64,000 nt of DNA from Rhizobium leucaenae USDA 9039 (GTDB taxonomy: Bacteria; Pseudomonadota; Alphaproteobacteria; Rhizobiales; Rhizobiaceae). Positions 27,254-35,176 of this stretch are shown here, piece by piece; positions within the stretch are counted from its first letter, which is position 1, and every line of letters begins with the position of its first letter. A program made the position numbers and the translations under genes. The stretch lies in the NCBI RefSeq assembly GCF_000426285.1, contig NZ_AUFB01000002.1, positions 124,001 to 188,000 on the forward strand, read 5' to 3'. Under the pieces are notes generated by a model, which was not told where the DNA came from, made no database searches, and worked only from the letters and a program-made list of their open reading frames with translations.

Positions 27254-28006
27254 GTGGCAAACGGACCTACCCATCAGTTCCTGATCTTCAAGATTATCCC
27301 GATCGATATCGGCGGAATTGATTTTTCGTTCACCAACGCATCCCTGTTCATGGTTGCCTCTGCGGTGATCTCGGCCGGCTTCCTCTATTTTGCCACCGCG
27401 CCCCGCAGCGTCATTCCGAGCCGCGCCCAATCGGTTGCGGAAATGTCTTACGAGTTCATCGCCTCTATGTTGAAGGAAGGGGCGGGAACCAAGGGGATGA
27501 AATTCTTCCCGCTGGTCTTCTCGCTCTTCATGTTCGTGCTGACGGCGAATCTGCTCGGCATGGTTCCTTATTTCTTCACCGTCACTGCCCAGATCATCGT
27601 TACTTTCGCCTTGGCGCTTCTGGTCATCCTGACGGTCATCCTCTACGGCGCCATCAAGCATGGCTTTGGCTTTCTGAAGCTCTTCGTGCCGCAGGGCGTG
27701 CCAGGCATATTGTTGCCGCTGGTGGTGGGAATTGAGATCATCTCCTTCCTGTCCCGGCCGATTTCGCTCTCCGTTCGTCTTTTCGCCAACATGCTGGCAG
27801 GCCATATCACGCTCAAGGTGTTCGCAGGCTTCGTTGCCTCGCTCGGAACCCTTGGCGCGCTTGGCATCGGCGGCGCCATTCTTCCTCTGCTCATGACCGT
27901 CGCCCTGACTGGTCTCGAGCTCCTCGTCGCCTTCCTTCAGGCTTACGTCTTTGCGGTACTGACTTGCATGTACATCAATGACGCGATCCATCCGGGTGGC
28001 CACTAA
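27254..28006 (+). CDS. atpB: ATP synthase F0 subunit a
   Basis: Subunit a forms the proton half-channels beside the c-ring. The 250-residue protein has five or six membrane helices. The essential Arg lies in [16 protein letters not shown], followed by [19 protein letters not shown] in the last helix. The start is GTG at 27254; an ATG at 27237 is in another frame. Order and spacing in the operon are normal. Confidence 0.97.
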   Translation: MANGPTHQFLIFKIIPIDIGGIDFSFTNASLFMVASAVISAGFLYFATAPRSVIPSRAQSVAEMSYEFIASMLKEGAGTKGMKFFPLVFSLFMFVLTANLLGMVPYFFTVTAQIIVTFALALLVILTVILYGAIKHGFGFLKLFVPQGVPGILLPLVVGIEIISFLSRPISLSVRLFANMLAGHITLKVFAGFVASLGTLGALGIGGAILPLLMTVALTGLELLVAFLQAYVFAVLTCMYINDAIHPGGH

Positions 28007-28075
28007 GGATTTCCGACATTGACGTCTTCAGGACGTCAGTCATTTGCCGCAACAACCATTTCAAAGGAGTTCAAC

Positions 28076-28303
28076 ATGGAAGCGGAAGCAGCAAAGTTCA
28101 TCGGCGCAGGTCTGGCTTGCTTTGGTATGGCCGGTACGGCTCTCGGCCTCGGCAACATCTTCGGCAGCTACCTGTCCGGCGCACTTCGCAATCCGTCTGC
28201 CGCTGACAGCCAGTTCGGCCGTCTGGTATTCGGCTTCGCCGTTACGGAAGCTCTGGGCATCTTCTCGCTGCTCATCGCTCTCCTCCTGCTCTTCGCCGTT
28301 TGA
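28076..28303 (+). CDS. atpE: ATP synthase F0 subunit c
   Basis: The 75-residue hairpin protein forms the rotating ring. Helix 1 has the packed glycines [20 protein letters not shown], the loop is RNPSA, and helix 2 ([19 protein letters not shown]) carries the proton-binding Glu in TEALG. It has a strong AAGGAG ribosome site, consistent with the high copy number needed. A GC-rich hairpin follows the gene before the b' subunit. Confidence 0.98.
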   Translation: MEAEAAKFIGAGLACFGMAGTALGLGNIFGSYLSGALRNPSAADSQFGRLVFGFAVTEALGIFSLLIALLLLFAV

Positions 28304-28320
28304 TATCAACGGCATGATAG

Positions 28321-28350
28321 ATCACGGTTCGCGGGACAGCGGGCCGTGAT
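28321..28350 (+). promoter_or_regulatory. Intercistronic hairpin between atpE and atpF'
   Basis: ATCACGG (28321) and CCGTGAT (28350) close an inverted repeat with a GC-rich interior, 17 bases after the atpE stop. A short T-containing run (TTCTTTG) follows. It could partly end transcription or protect the atpE message, giving more subunit c than subunits b and b'. Confidence 0.5.
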
Positions 28351-28382
28351 TCTTTGTATTTGCAGACCACCTGGAGGTGAGC

Positions 28383-28976
28383 ATGTTTGTGACCCCGGCA
28401 TATGCTGAAGAAGCACCGCCGGCAGCCGGCGCGGTGCATACGGAGACGGGTACGCCCGATCAGGGCCATCACGCAGGCGTATTCCCGCCGTTTGACCATA
28501 CGACGTATCCGTCACAGCTCCTTTGGCTGGTGATCACCTTCGTCATCTTCTACGTGGCCATGCAGAAGATCGTCATTCCGCGTGTCGGCAGCATTCTGGA
28601 AAGCCGGCACGATCGTATCGCTCAGGATATCGACGAAGCCTCGCGTCTGAAGGCCGAAGCCGATGCTGCTGTCGCAACCTACGAAAGCGAATTGGCCGCA
28701 GCGCGCGCCAAGGCGAATTCGATCGGTGCCACCGCCCGCGATGCCGCCAAGGCAAAGGCTGAGGAAGATCGCAAGACGATCGAAGCAAGCCTTTCCGAGA
28801 AGCTGAAAGCCGCTGAGGTGCGTATCGCCGAGATCAAGGCGAAAGCCTTCGGCGATGTCGGCGCCATTGCCGAAGAAACGGCCGCTGCCGTTGTCGAGCA
28901 GCTAGTCGGCAACGTCGCCGGCCAGGCAGACGTCGTTTCGGCTGTTGCCGAAGCATCCGCCAAGCGGGAGGGTTGA
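28383..28976 (+). CDS. ATP synthase F0 subunit b' (second b-type subunit)
   Basis: The 197-residue protein is the b' half of the peripheral stalk. It has one membrane helix (about residues 41-60: [15 protein letters not shown]) followed by a long charged coiled coil rich in Ala, Glu and Lys. The exported N-terminal segment [16 protein letters not shown] resembles a signal sequence, as in other rhizobial b' proteins. ATG at 28383 is favoured by GGAGGT just upstream over the GTG at 28377. It ends 3 bases before atpF. Confidence 0.94.
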   Translation: MFVTPAYAEEAPPAAGAVHTETGTPDQGHHAGVFPPFDHTTYPSQLLWLVITFVIFYVAMQKIVIPRVGSILESRHDRIAQDIDEASRLKAEADAAVATYESELAAARAKANSIGATARDAAKAKAEEDRKTIEASLSEKLKAAEVRIAEIKAKAFGDVGAIAEETAAAVVEQLVGNVAGQADVVSAVAEASAKREG

Positions 28977-28979
28977 TCC

Positions 28980-29471
28980 ATGGAATTCGGTCTCGACGAA
29001 ACTTTCTTTGCGTTCGTCGCTCTCATCATCTTCCTCGGCCTGGTCGTCTATCTGAAGGTGCCGGGCATGATGGCCAAGTCGCTGGACGACCGCGCCGATC
29101 AGATCCGCAACGATCTAGCCGAAGCCAAGCGCCTGCGTGAAGAGGCTCAGCATCTCCTGGCCGAATATCAGCGCAAGCGGAAGGAAGCCGAAGCCGAAGC
29201 AGCCCACATCGTTGCGGCAGCCGAGCGGGAAGCGGAAATGCTGACGACGGAAGCCCGTAAGAAGACGGAGGAATTCGTCGCCAATCGTACTGCGCTTTCC
29301 GAGCAGAAGATCAAGCAGGCGGAAGCCGATGCGATGAAGGCGGTTCGCTCCGCCGCTGTCGATCTGGCTATCGCTGCCGCCGAATCCGTGCTCTCCAAAA
29401 AGGCCGACAGCCGCGTTCAATCCGAACTCTTCAGCAACGCCGTTGGCGAAGTGAAGACACGGCTGAACTGA
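28980..29471 (+). CDS. atpF: ATP synthase F0 subunit b
   Basis: The 163-residue peripheral-stalk subunit has an N-terminal membrane helix (about 8-27) and a long amphipathic coiled coil (about 35-125, the KRLREEAQHLLAEYQRKRKE type) that reaches towards F1. It is the last gene of the F0 operon and is followed by a strong terminator. The F1 genes are not in the window, as is usual in alphaproteobacteria. Confidence 0.96.
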   Translation: MEFGLDETFFAFVALIIFLGLVVYLKVPGMMAKSLDDRADQIRNDLAEAKRLREEAQHLLAEYQRKRKEAEAEAAHIVAAAEREAEMLTTEARKKTEEFVANRTALSEQKIKQAEADAMKAVRSAAVDLAIAAAESVLSKKADSRVQSELFSNAVGEVKTRLN

Positions 29472-29493
29472 GCGTGCAAGCAATCGATCTTTG

Positions 29494-29520
29494 AAAAGCC
29501 CGGTTTGTGCCGGGCTTTTT
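29494..29520 (+). terminator. Rho-independent terminator of the F0 operon
   Basis: AAAAGCCCGG and CCGGGCTTTTT pair around a short loop 22 bases after the atpF stop, ending in a T run. Confidence 0.92.
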
Positions 29521-29611
29521 GCGTTTGAGGCGGTAACACTCTGGCGGCAAAGTTTGACGATGGCTTTGGATCCAAATTATATCCGGCCTTGCTTTAAGGA
29601 GGGAGAGGGTG

Positions 29612-30373
29612 ATGCCGAGCGCGGACAGTGGCGAAGGCCCATTTCACCATGATGATTTGATCTATCGGCGCACTCGCCCTTGGACGGCGAGTGTTCACGC
29701 GCTGCTCTCTGCACTTCAATCACACGGCTTTGCGAATGCGCCATTGCCAGCTGGATATGATACGACGTGGGAAAGGGTGAGCTTTCTTCCGGGCGAGACC
29801 GGTGACTTGGATGAGAATGAGTCGATGAGGTCCGCGAAAGCCCTGCAGTCGGCGGCGCGCCTGCTGCGGCGCTATCATGACTGCACCGCGCTTTTTATGC
29901 GGCCGATGCTGGAAGACCAGATATGGCAATTGTCGCCGCGCCCGCCCTTCGAGGTGATCTGCCACGGCGATTTCGCGCCATATAATGTTGTTCTGAGCGG
30001 CGGCGAGGTCACTGGCATCATCGACTTCGAGGCAGCCCATCCCGGTTCTCGTTGCTGGGACCTCGCTTATGCCATCTATCGCTGGGCGCCTCTGTCTACC
30101 GGCATCGCGGTCGAAGATCTCTGCGGGCTCGATACACAAATTCTCCGCACCTGCATTTTTCTTGACGCTTATGGCCTGCCGGCAAAGCAGCGACGGACAT
30201 TGCCGCACATGATCGTCGACCGTCTGAATGCCTTGGTCGCCTACATGGAAAGCGAGGCGGCCAATGGTGTGGAGAGATATCGCCGCAACATCGAAGAAGG
30301 CCACGATCAAATTTACCGGCGCGATGTCGCCTATATCAACGAACATCGGGAGCAGATTATAGCCGGCCTTTGA
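29612..30373 (+). CDS. Aminoglycoside phosphotransferase-family kinase-like protein
   Basis: The 253-residue protein has the APH/choline-kinase catalytic core: CHGDFAPYNVVL (Brenner motif with catalytic Asp and metal-binding Asn) and GIIDFEAAHPGSRCWDLAY (metal Asp). The N-terminal lobe is shorter than in true aminoglycoside kinases and its ATP Lys is not clear. The natural substrate is unknown, and antibiotic resistance should not be assumed. ATG at 29612 follows GGAGGGAGAGGG. It stands alone after the atp terminator and is convergent with rnhB. Confidence 0.85.
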   Translation: MPSADSGEGPFHHDDLIYRRTRPWTASVHALLSALQSHGFANAPLPAGYDTTWERVSFLPGETGDLDENESMRSAKALQSAARLLRRYHDCTALFMRPMLEDQIWQLSPRPPFEVICHGDFAPYNVVLSGGEVTGIIDFEAAHPGSRCWDLAYAIYRWAPLSTGIAVEDLCGLDTQILRTCIFLDAYGLPAKQRRTLPHMIVDRLNALVAYMESEAANGVERYRRNIEEGHDQIYRRDVAYINEHREQIIAGL

Positions 30374-30398
30374 ATGAAGAGGAGGCGGAAGGCGGCTG

Positions 30399-31058
30399 TC
30401 AGGCCTCTTCCCTTCGAAGGGGCCGGAAGCTCATGCGATGCAGCGAGCAGGGGCCGTGCTTCTCGATACCGGCGCGGTGCTCGGGCGTGCCATAGCCGAC
30501 ATGGGACGCAAAACCGTAAGCGGGGAAGACATCGCCGGCGCGAGCCATCATCCGGTCGCGCGTCACCTTGGCGACGATCGAAGCGGCGGCGATGGAAAAA
30601 GAGCGGGCATCGCCCTTGACCACGGCTTTTCCCGGACAAGCAAGACCGAAAGGCACGTCCAAGCCATCTGTCAGGACGTAACTTGCCGGAACGGCAAGGC
30701 TGCAGATGGCGCGGCGCATGGCGTCAAGGCTTGCCTTGCGAATATCGGTGATGTCGATGCGGGCCGCACTCGAGGACGCAATGGAAACGGTGGCGGTTGC
30801 AAGTATTTCGACAAACAGCGCTTCGCGTCTCAGGACCGAAAGCTGCTTGGAATCGTTCAATCCCTCGGGAATACGCTCCGGATCGAGAATGACCGCGGCA
30901 GCGACCACAGGGCCTGCCAAAGGCCCGCGTCCGGCTTCGTCGGCACCGGCAACAGGCCAGTGTCCGGCGCGGCGGGCAATCAGCTCCAGCTCGAAAGTCG
31001 GAACGATCGGGTCCTCGTCGAAAAGCATAGGAGAATCGGATGGTGTGCTGCGTGGCAT
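30399..31058 (-). CDS. rnhB: Ribonuclease HII
   Basis: RNase HII removes ribonucleotides from DNA and cuts RNA in RNA-DNA hybrids. The 219-residue protein has [19 protein letters not shown] (the first catalytic Asp and Glu), NDSKQLS, a central acidic residue in YVLTDGL, and [17 protein letters not shown]. These are the full RNase HII set. MPRSTPSD or the later MLFDEDP could be the start; neither has a strong ribosome site. A repeat copy lies upstream. Confidence 0.95.
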   Translation of the reverse strand: MPRSTPSDSPMLFDEDPIVPTFELELIARRAGHWPVAGADEAGRGPLAGPVVAAAVILDPERIPEGLNDSKQLSVLRREALFVEILATATVSIASSSAARIDITDIRKASLDAMRRAICSLAVPASYVLTDGLDVPFGLACPGKAVVKGDARSFSIAAASIVAKVTRDRMMARAGDVFPAYGFASHVGYGTPEHRAGIEKHGPCSLHRMSFRPLRREEA

Positions 31059-31162
31059 GCGGCAAGCTCGCACACCACCCGATCTCCTGCAAGCCCCCAG
31101 CGGATCAAGGCGGCGAACCTGGGGGCTCTTCCGGCGGGCAGGGAAACCCGCGGGAAAGGATC

Positions 31163-31266
31163 AGAGCAATTCCAGGAAAAGTGCGTGAGCCGCTTTCCGT
31201 CTGGAATTGCGAAAAAACAAAAAGAGAGAGCGGTTCTAAGATTCCGTGAAAAGCTGAACCGCTCAG
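31163..31266. repeat. Rhizobial intergenic repeat, copy 2 of 3
   Basis: This copy starts AGAGCAATTCCAGGAAAAG and ends GAACCGCTC, with the same block order as 144-242 and 55468-55560. Its end touches the stop codon of the radical SAM gene, just as copy 1 touches the antiporter stop. It separates rnhB from the radical SAM gene, both on the minus strand. Confidence 0.75.
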
Positions 31267-32420
31267 AGCAGTGAAAGCTGCACGCCGCTGCCATCCGGCG
31301 GCACAAACAGGTCGTCGCGCAGCGCGATACTGCGGCGGGTGAGCCCCAGCCGCTTGGTCGCCATTTCAAAACGGCGGCCGATCTGCCAGGCGTAAGGGCC
31401 TGCACCCTTCATCCGTTTGCCGAACTCGGCATCATAGTCCTTGCCGCCACGCATCGAGCGGATCAGCGACATGACATGGCGGTAGCGATCCGGATAGTTC
31501 TGCAGCAGCCAGTCGCGGAAGAGCGGGCTGACCTCGAGCGGAAGGCGCAGCATGACATAGCTCGCTTCCATGGCGCCGGCGGCCTTGCCAGCATCGAGGA
31601 TTCGCTCGATTTCATGATCGTTGAGCGCCGGAATGATCGGCGCCACCATGACAGCCGTTTGGATGCCCGCCTCGTTGAGCGCCCGGATTGCCTCTAGCCG
31701 CCGCGGTGGCGTCGCCGCGCGCGGTTCCATGGTGCGTGCCAGCTTGCGGTCGAGCGTTGTCACCGAAATGCCGACACGAACCAAGTTCTTGGCGGCCATC
31801 TCTTTGAGAATGTCGATATCGCGCATGATCAGCGCCGACTTGGTGACGATCGCAACCGGATGGTTCGCCTTGTTCAATACTTCGAGAATCTGACGCATGA
31901 TTCGCCATTCTCTCTCGATCGGCTGATAGGGATCGGTATTGGTGCCGATGGCGATGACGCGCGGCTTGTAGCCCGGCTTTGCCAGTTCCCGTTCCAGAAG
32001 CCGCGCCGCGTCGGGCTTGGCGAAGAGTTTCGATTCGAAATCGAGCCCCGCCGACAATCCCATATAGGCATGCGTCGGCCGCGCGAAGCAATAGATGCAG
32101 CCATGCTCGCAGCCGCGATAGGGATTGATGGAGCGATCGAAGGAGATATCGGGAGAATCGTTGCGCGTGATTGCCGTGCGTGGCTTCTCCACCTGCACTT
32201 CGGTTTTGAAGGGCGGCAGCTCTTCCAACGTTTGCCAGCCGTCATCGAATGTCTCACGCTTCAGTGGCTCGAACCGGCCGCTCGGGTTCAGCCCGGCACC
32301 GCGACCTCGCCTGCGGTCGATCTCGACTCTGAGACCGGTGTCGGCGATCAAAGCATTGGCAACATCTGCCGTATTGGCAGGCGCAAATGCGGCCTGCCCT
32401 GCAAGGGACTGCTCGTTCAT
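31263..32420 (-). CDS. PA0069-family (SplB-like) radical SAM protein
   Basis: The 385-residue protein has the iron-sulfur motif CEHGCIYC (CxxxCxxC, about residues 103-110). It also has IAIGTNTDPYQPIE and SVTTLDRKLARTMEPRAATP, which mark the PA0069/Rv2578c group of radical SAM proteins related to spore photoproduct lyase. Its reaction is unknown; a DNA-repair role has been suggested for the wider family. The start has GGAG 6 bases upstream. It stands as a single gene, and its 3' end coincides with a repeat. Confidence 0.88.
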   Translation of the reverse strand: MNEQSLAGQAAFAPANTADVANALIADTGLRVEIDRRRGRGAGLNPSGRFEPLKRETFDDGWQTLEELPPFKTEVQVEKPRTAITRNDSPDISFDRSINPYRGCEHGCIYCFARPTHAYMGLSAGLDFESKLFAKPDAARLLERELAKPGYKPRVIAIGTNTDPYQPIEREWRIMRQILEVLNKANHPVAIVTKSALIMRDIDILKEMAAKNLVRVGISVTTLDRKLARTMEPRAATPPRRLEAIRALNEAGIQTAVMVAPIIPALNDHEIERILDAGKAAGAMEASYVMLRLPLEVSPLFRDWLLQNYPDRYRHVMSLIRSMRGGKDYDAEFGKRMKGAGPYAWQIGRRFEMATKRLGLTRRSIALRDDLFVPPDGSGVQLSLL

Positions 32421-32648
32421 CGGTAACTCCAGGGCGGTTCATGGCATCGCACGCCGCGTCTAAGATGATTAAATTCCTATCCGACAAACGAGAACAATGC
32501 AAGAACAAAATGCGGACTATCCACCGCCGGACGGTACGTCCACTTGGACGCGGCGGTATTTCTGAACCCCGCCAAGCTTTCTTCCAAACCCGCCAGTTCC
32601 AAGGTTTATGCGCTGGCAATAAATTGTGCGCCGCTCTATAGATGGGCA

Positions 32649-33167
32649 ATGTTGACGGTAATCATTGAATGTCAGGACCAAGAATCGGAACTGGCGCAGA
32701 CATTGGCGGTCTTGGTGGCGGGCGCGATCGAAGGGCTCGTGTGCGACGTCGTCGTGCTCGATCATGGCTCGCGCGATGGCAGCTCGCATGTCGCCGATGC
32801 TGCCGGCTGCCGTTTCTATTCGCAATGGGATATCAGGGAGATATTGCAGTCGGCGCGCGGTGAATGGCTGCTTTTCGTCGAGCCCGGCGCCCGCCCGCAA
32901 GCGGGCTGGATCGATGAGATCGCCGAATATGTTTCGCTCAACAAAGTGCCGGCGCGCTTCACCGCGTCGCGCGGCTATCGCCGGCCTTTGCTGCAGCGCA
33001 TCAGCCGTAGCCTGCCACCTCTGGAACTAGGCTTGCTCCTCTCCAAACGACAGGCCATCGCCGCCGCCAAAACGGGCATGCGGCTTGCCGAGTTCGCCAA
33101 AGGCCGGAAAAGCCGTCAACTGTCGAGCGAACTGATTCCCTCCTGGGTCGCGCGCGCGGCGCGGTAG
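32649..33167 (+). CDS. GT2-like glycosyltransferase-family protein (short)
   Basis: The 172-residue protein resembles the N-terminal half of a family 2 glycosyltransferase: LTVIIECQDQE, VVVLDHGSRDGSSHVADAAG (nucleotide-binding strand) and ARGEWLLFVEPGARPQAGW in place of the usual DxD region. The acidic DxD pair is not obvious and the protein is short, so it may be non-catalytic or act on an unusual donor. The first Met with sensible homology is at 32649. It lies alone between the radical SAM gene and a small exported protein. Confidence 0.7.
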   Translation: MLTVIIECQDQESELAQTLAVLVAGAIEGLVCDVVVLDHGSRDGSSHVADAAGCRFYSQWDIREILQSARGEWLLFVEPGARPQAGWIDEIAEYVSLNKVPARFTASRGYRRPLLQRISRSLPPLELGLLLSKRQAIAAAKTGMRLAEFAKGRKSRQLSSELIPSWVARAAR

Positions 33168-33351
33168 TATGGCTTTGTGATCGATCCAGAATCCAATTGA
33201 AAATAAGGGAATTGCTGTCATAATTTTCATATGGCGGCACGTCTCGCGTGTCGCGTTCGGGCGGCCGACCATGAAGATGCCGGTATGCGGCAGAGCAGGT
33301 CAGCGGAACTCTCTCCTCTTCTGCCGGATTTCCGGCGAAAGGAGGTGCGTC

Positions 33352-33666
33352 ATGGGACGCACAATGCTCTGCCGCCTCATCGGAACGGCCCTAGTGGCAA
33401 TGGCAATTCTTCATCCGAACTCAGCAGCTTCGCAGGCAATGCTCGCATGCGCTCAGCGCGCCGATATCGTCGCTTTCCTGGGTGCGCGCTATTCCGAAAA
33501 GCTCTCGGCCGTCGGCCAGCTTGATCCGAAGACGATCATCGAAGTCTTCGCCGCCGAAAGCGGCAGTTGGACAATGATGATTACCAACGTTTCCGGCCGG
33601 AGCTGCGTGATCCTCACGGGTCAGAAATGGGAATCAATTCCTGCCTTGCCCGGATCGAAGGCATAG
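33352..33666 (+). CDS. Small exported protein, unknown function
   Basis: A 104-residue protein with a signal peptide (about residues 1-28, CRLIGTALVAMAILHPNSAAS) and two Cys in the mature part (ACAQRAD and GRSCVIL) that could form a disulfide. The mature domain has the pattern YSEKLSAVGQLD ... EVFAAESGSWTMMITN, which I have no name for. The start is well fixed by AGGAGGT 6 bases before ATG. No partner gene is evident. Confidence 0.75.
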   Translation: MGRTMLCRLIGTALVAMAILHPNSAASQAMLACAQRADIVAFLGARYSEKLSAVGQLDPKTIIEVFAAESGSWTMMITNVSGRSCVILTGQKWESIPALPGSKA

Positions 33667-33703
33667 GATTGGAGAAGCCCATATTGCCCGGCAAAGCGCC
33701 GGC

Positions 33704-34258
33704 TTATTTTGAGCCGGCACCGCGCTTCAGATGTTCGTCGAGCCGCGGCATGATCTCCACGAAATTGCAGGGCATATGCCGGTAGTCAAGTTGCGCCTTC
33801 AAAATGCCGTCCCAGGCATCCTTGCAGGCACCCGGCGAGCCCGGCAGCACAAAGATGAAAGTGGCGTTGGCGACGCCGCCGGTTGCCCGTGACTGGATCG
33901 TCGCCGTGCCTATCTTGTCGTAGGAGATACGATGGAACACCTCGGAAAAACCATCCATCCTCTTCTCGAACAAGGGCTCCAGCGCTTCGGGGGTGACATC
34001 GCGGCCGGTAAAGCCGGTGCCGCCGGTGGTGATGACGACGTCGATCGTGTCGTCGCGCGTCCAGGCTTCCACCTGGCTTCGGATACGCTCCTTGTCGTCG
34101 GGAACGATGGCACGGTCAGCCAGCCGGTGGCCGGCTTCCGCGATGCGGGCAACCAGCGTGTCGCCGGACTTGTCGTCGGCGAGCGTGCGCGTGTCGGAAA
34201 CGGTCAGCACCGCGATGCCGACAGGGATGAAGGACCTTGCTTCGCTTGAACCGGCCAT
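33704..34258 (-). CDS. moaB: Molybdenum cofactor biosynthesis protein B
   Basis: MoaB proteins of this type adenylylate or bind molybdopterin in molybdenum cofactor synthesis. The 184-residue protein has the MPT-binding signature TTGGTGFTGRDVTPEA and a family-typical LPGSPGACKDAWDGIL near the end. Its ATG overlaps the ispE stop by one base (TGATG), so the two are translationally coupled, although their pathways differ. The GCCGGCT/AGCCGGC hairpin at its 3' end (33698-33718) may help termination. Confidence 0.93.
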   Translation of the reverse strand: MAGSSEARSFIPVGIAVLTVSDTRTLADDKSGDTLVARIAEAGHRLADRAIVPDDKERIRSQVEAWTRDDTIDVVITTGGTGFTGRDVTPEALEPLFEKRMDGFSEVFHRISYDKIGTATIQSRATGGVANATFIFVLPGSPGACKDAWDGILKAQLDYRHMPCNFVEIMPRLDEHLKRGAGSK

Positions 34259-35169
34259 CACGCGTCTCCCTTGATCGTTTCCGTCGCCTGGAAATACCAG
34301 TCCGGCCTCAAGCTGTGAAGCGCTGCCGCCGCTGCCGTCGCCTGCTCGAGATGATCGAATAGGCCGAAGCAGGTGGCGCCGGAGCCGGACATGCGCGTGG
34401 CGAGCGCACCTTGGCTTTCGATCAATTGCGAGAGCGTGGCGATCTCGTTGCAGAGCGCCCGCGCCGGCGGCTCCAGATCATTGCGCAACCTCTCAATGGT
34501 ACCAATCCATTGCATGCGGTTGTTTGTTGCCTGCAAGGGGAGTGCGAACGGCGGATTGTCCTTCCGGGTTAGCATGCGAAACACCTCCGGCGTCGAAACG
34601 CTAACGAGGGGATTGCCGAGCACCATGGCAAAAGACGGAAAGTCCGGCAACAACTCGATCGCCTCCCCGATGCCGCGTGCGATCAGCGGCCGGCTCACGA
34701 GGCACATCGGCACATCCGCTCCGAGCCTCAGCGCAATTGCCGTCGCCGTGTCGGCGGGCAGGGGGAAGCCCCAAAGCCGCGTCAGCCCACGGAGAGTCGC
34801 CGCGGCGTCTGCGGAGCCGCCGCCGATACCGGAGGCGACGGGCAGGTTCTTTTCAAGATGGATGTGGACCGGCGGCGCTTCGAAACCCGCGTCATGAGCC
34901 GCTTGTCGCAGCAGATCGCGCGCCCTCAGCACTAGATTGCCGCCCGCACTCGCCTCGGCAAGAAGGGGAGAGAAGCGTCCGGAAAGGCTGAATTCGTCAT
35001 GCGCGCTTGCACGAAAACCAAGGCGGTCGCCATGCCGGGCAAAAGTAACGAGCATGTCGAGCAGATGGTACCCGTCGGCCCGTTGGCCCGTCACATGCAG
35101 GGCCAAGTTGATCTTGGCTGGCGCTTCCTCCGAGAGGTCGAAATCGTCAGCCGCTAAGATCACGGTCAT
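34258..35169 (-). CDS. ispE: 4-diphosphocytidyl-2-C-methyl-D-erythritol kinase
   Basis: IspE phosphorylates CDP-methylerythritol in the non-mevalonate isoprenoid pathway. The 303-residue GHMP kinase has APAKINLALHVTGQRADGYH near the start (substrate motif), LPVASGIGGGSADAAATL (ATP-binding glycine loop) and MSGSGATCFGLF. The MTVILAADD start is chosen because the frame before it is only an Arg-rich shadow of the TPR gene. The TPR gene stop is just 7 bases upstream, so ispE is likely cotranscribed with it and with moaB. Confidence 0.96.
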   Translation of the reverse strand: MTVILAADDFDLSEEAPAKINLALHVTGQRADGYHLLDMLVTFARHGDRLGFRASAHDEFSLSGRFSPLLAEASAGGNLVLRARDLLRQAAHDAGFEAPPVHIHLEKNLPVASGIGGGSADAAATLRGLTRLWGFPLPADTATAIALRLGADVPMCLVSRPLIARGIGEAIELLPDFPSFAMVLGNPLVSVSTPEVFRMLTRKDNPPFALPLQATNNRMQWIGTIERLRNDLEPPARALCNEIATLSQLIESQGALATRMSGSGATCFGLFDHLEQATAAAAALHSLRPDWYFQATETIKGDA

Positions 35170-35176
35170 TGAAAGT

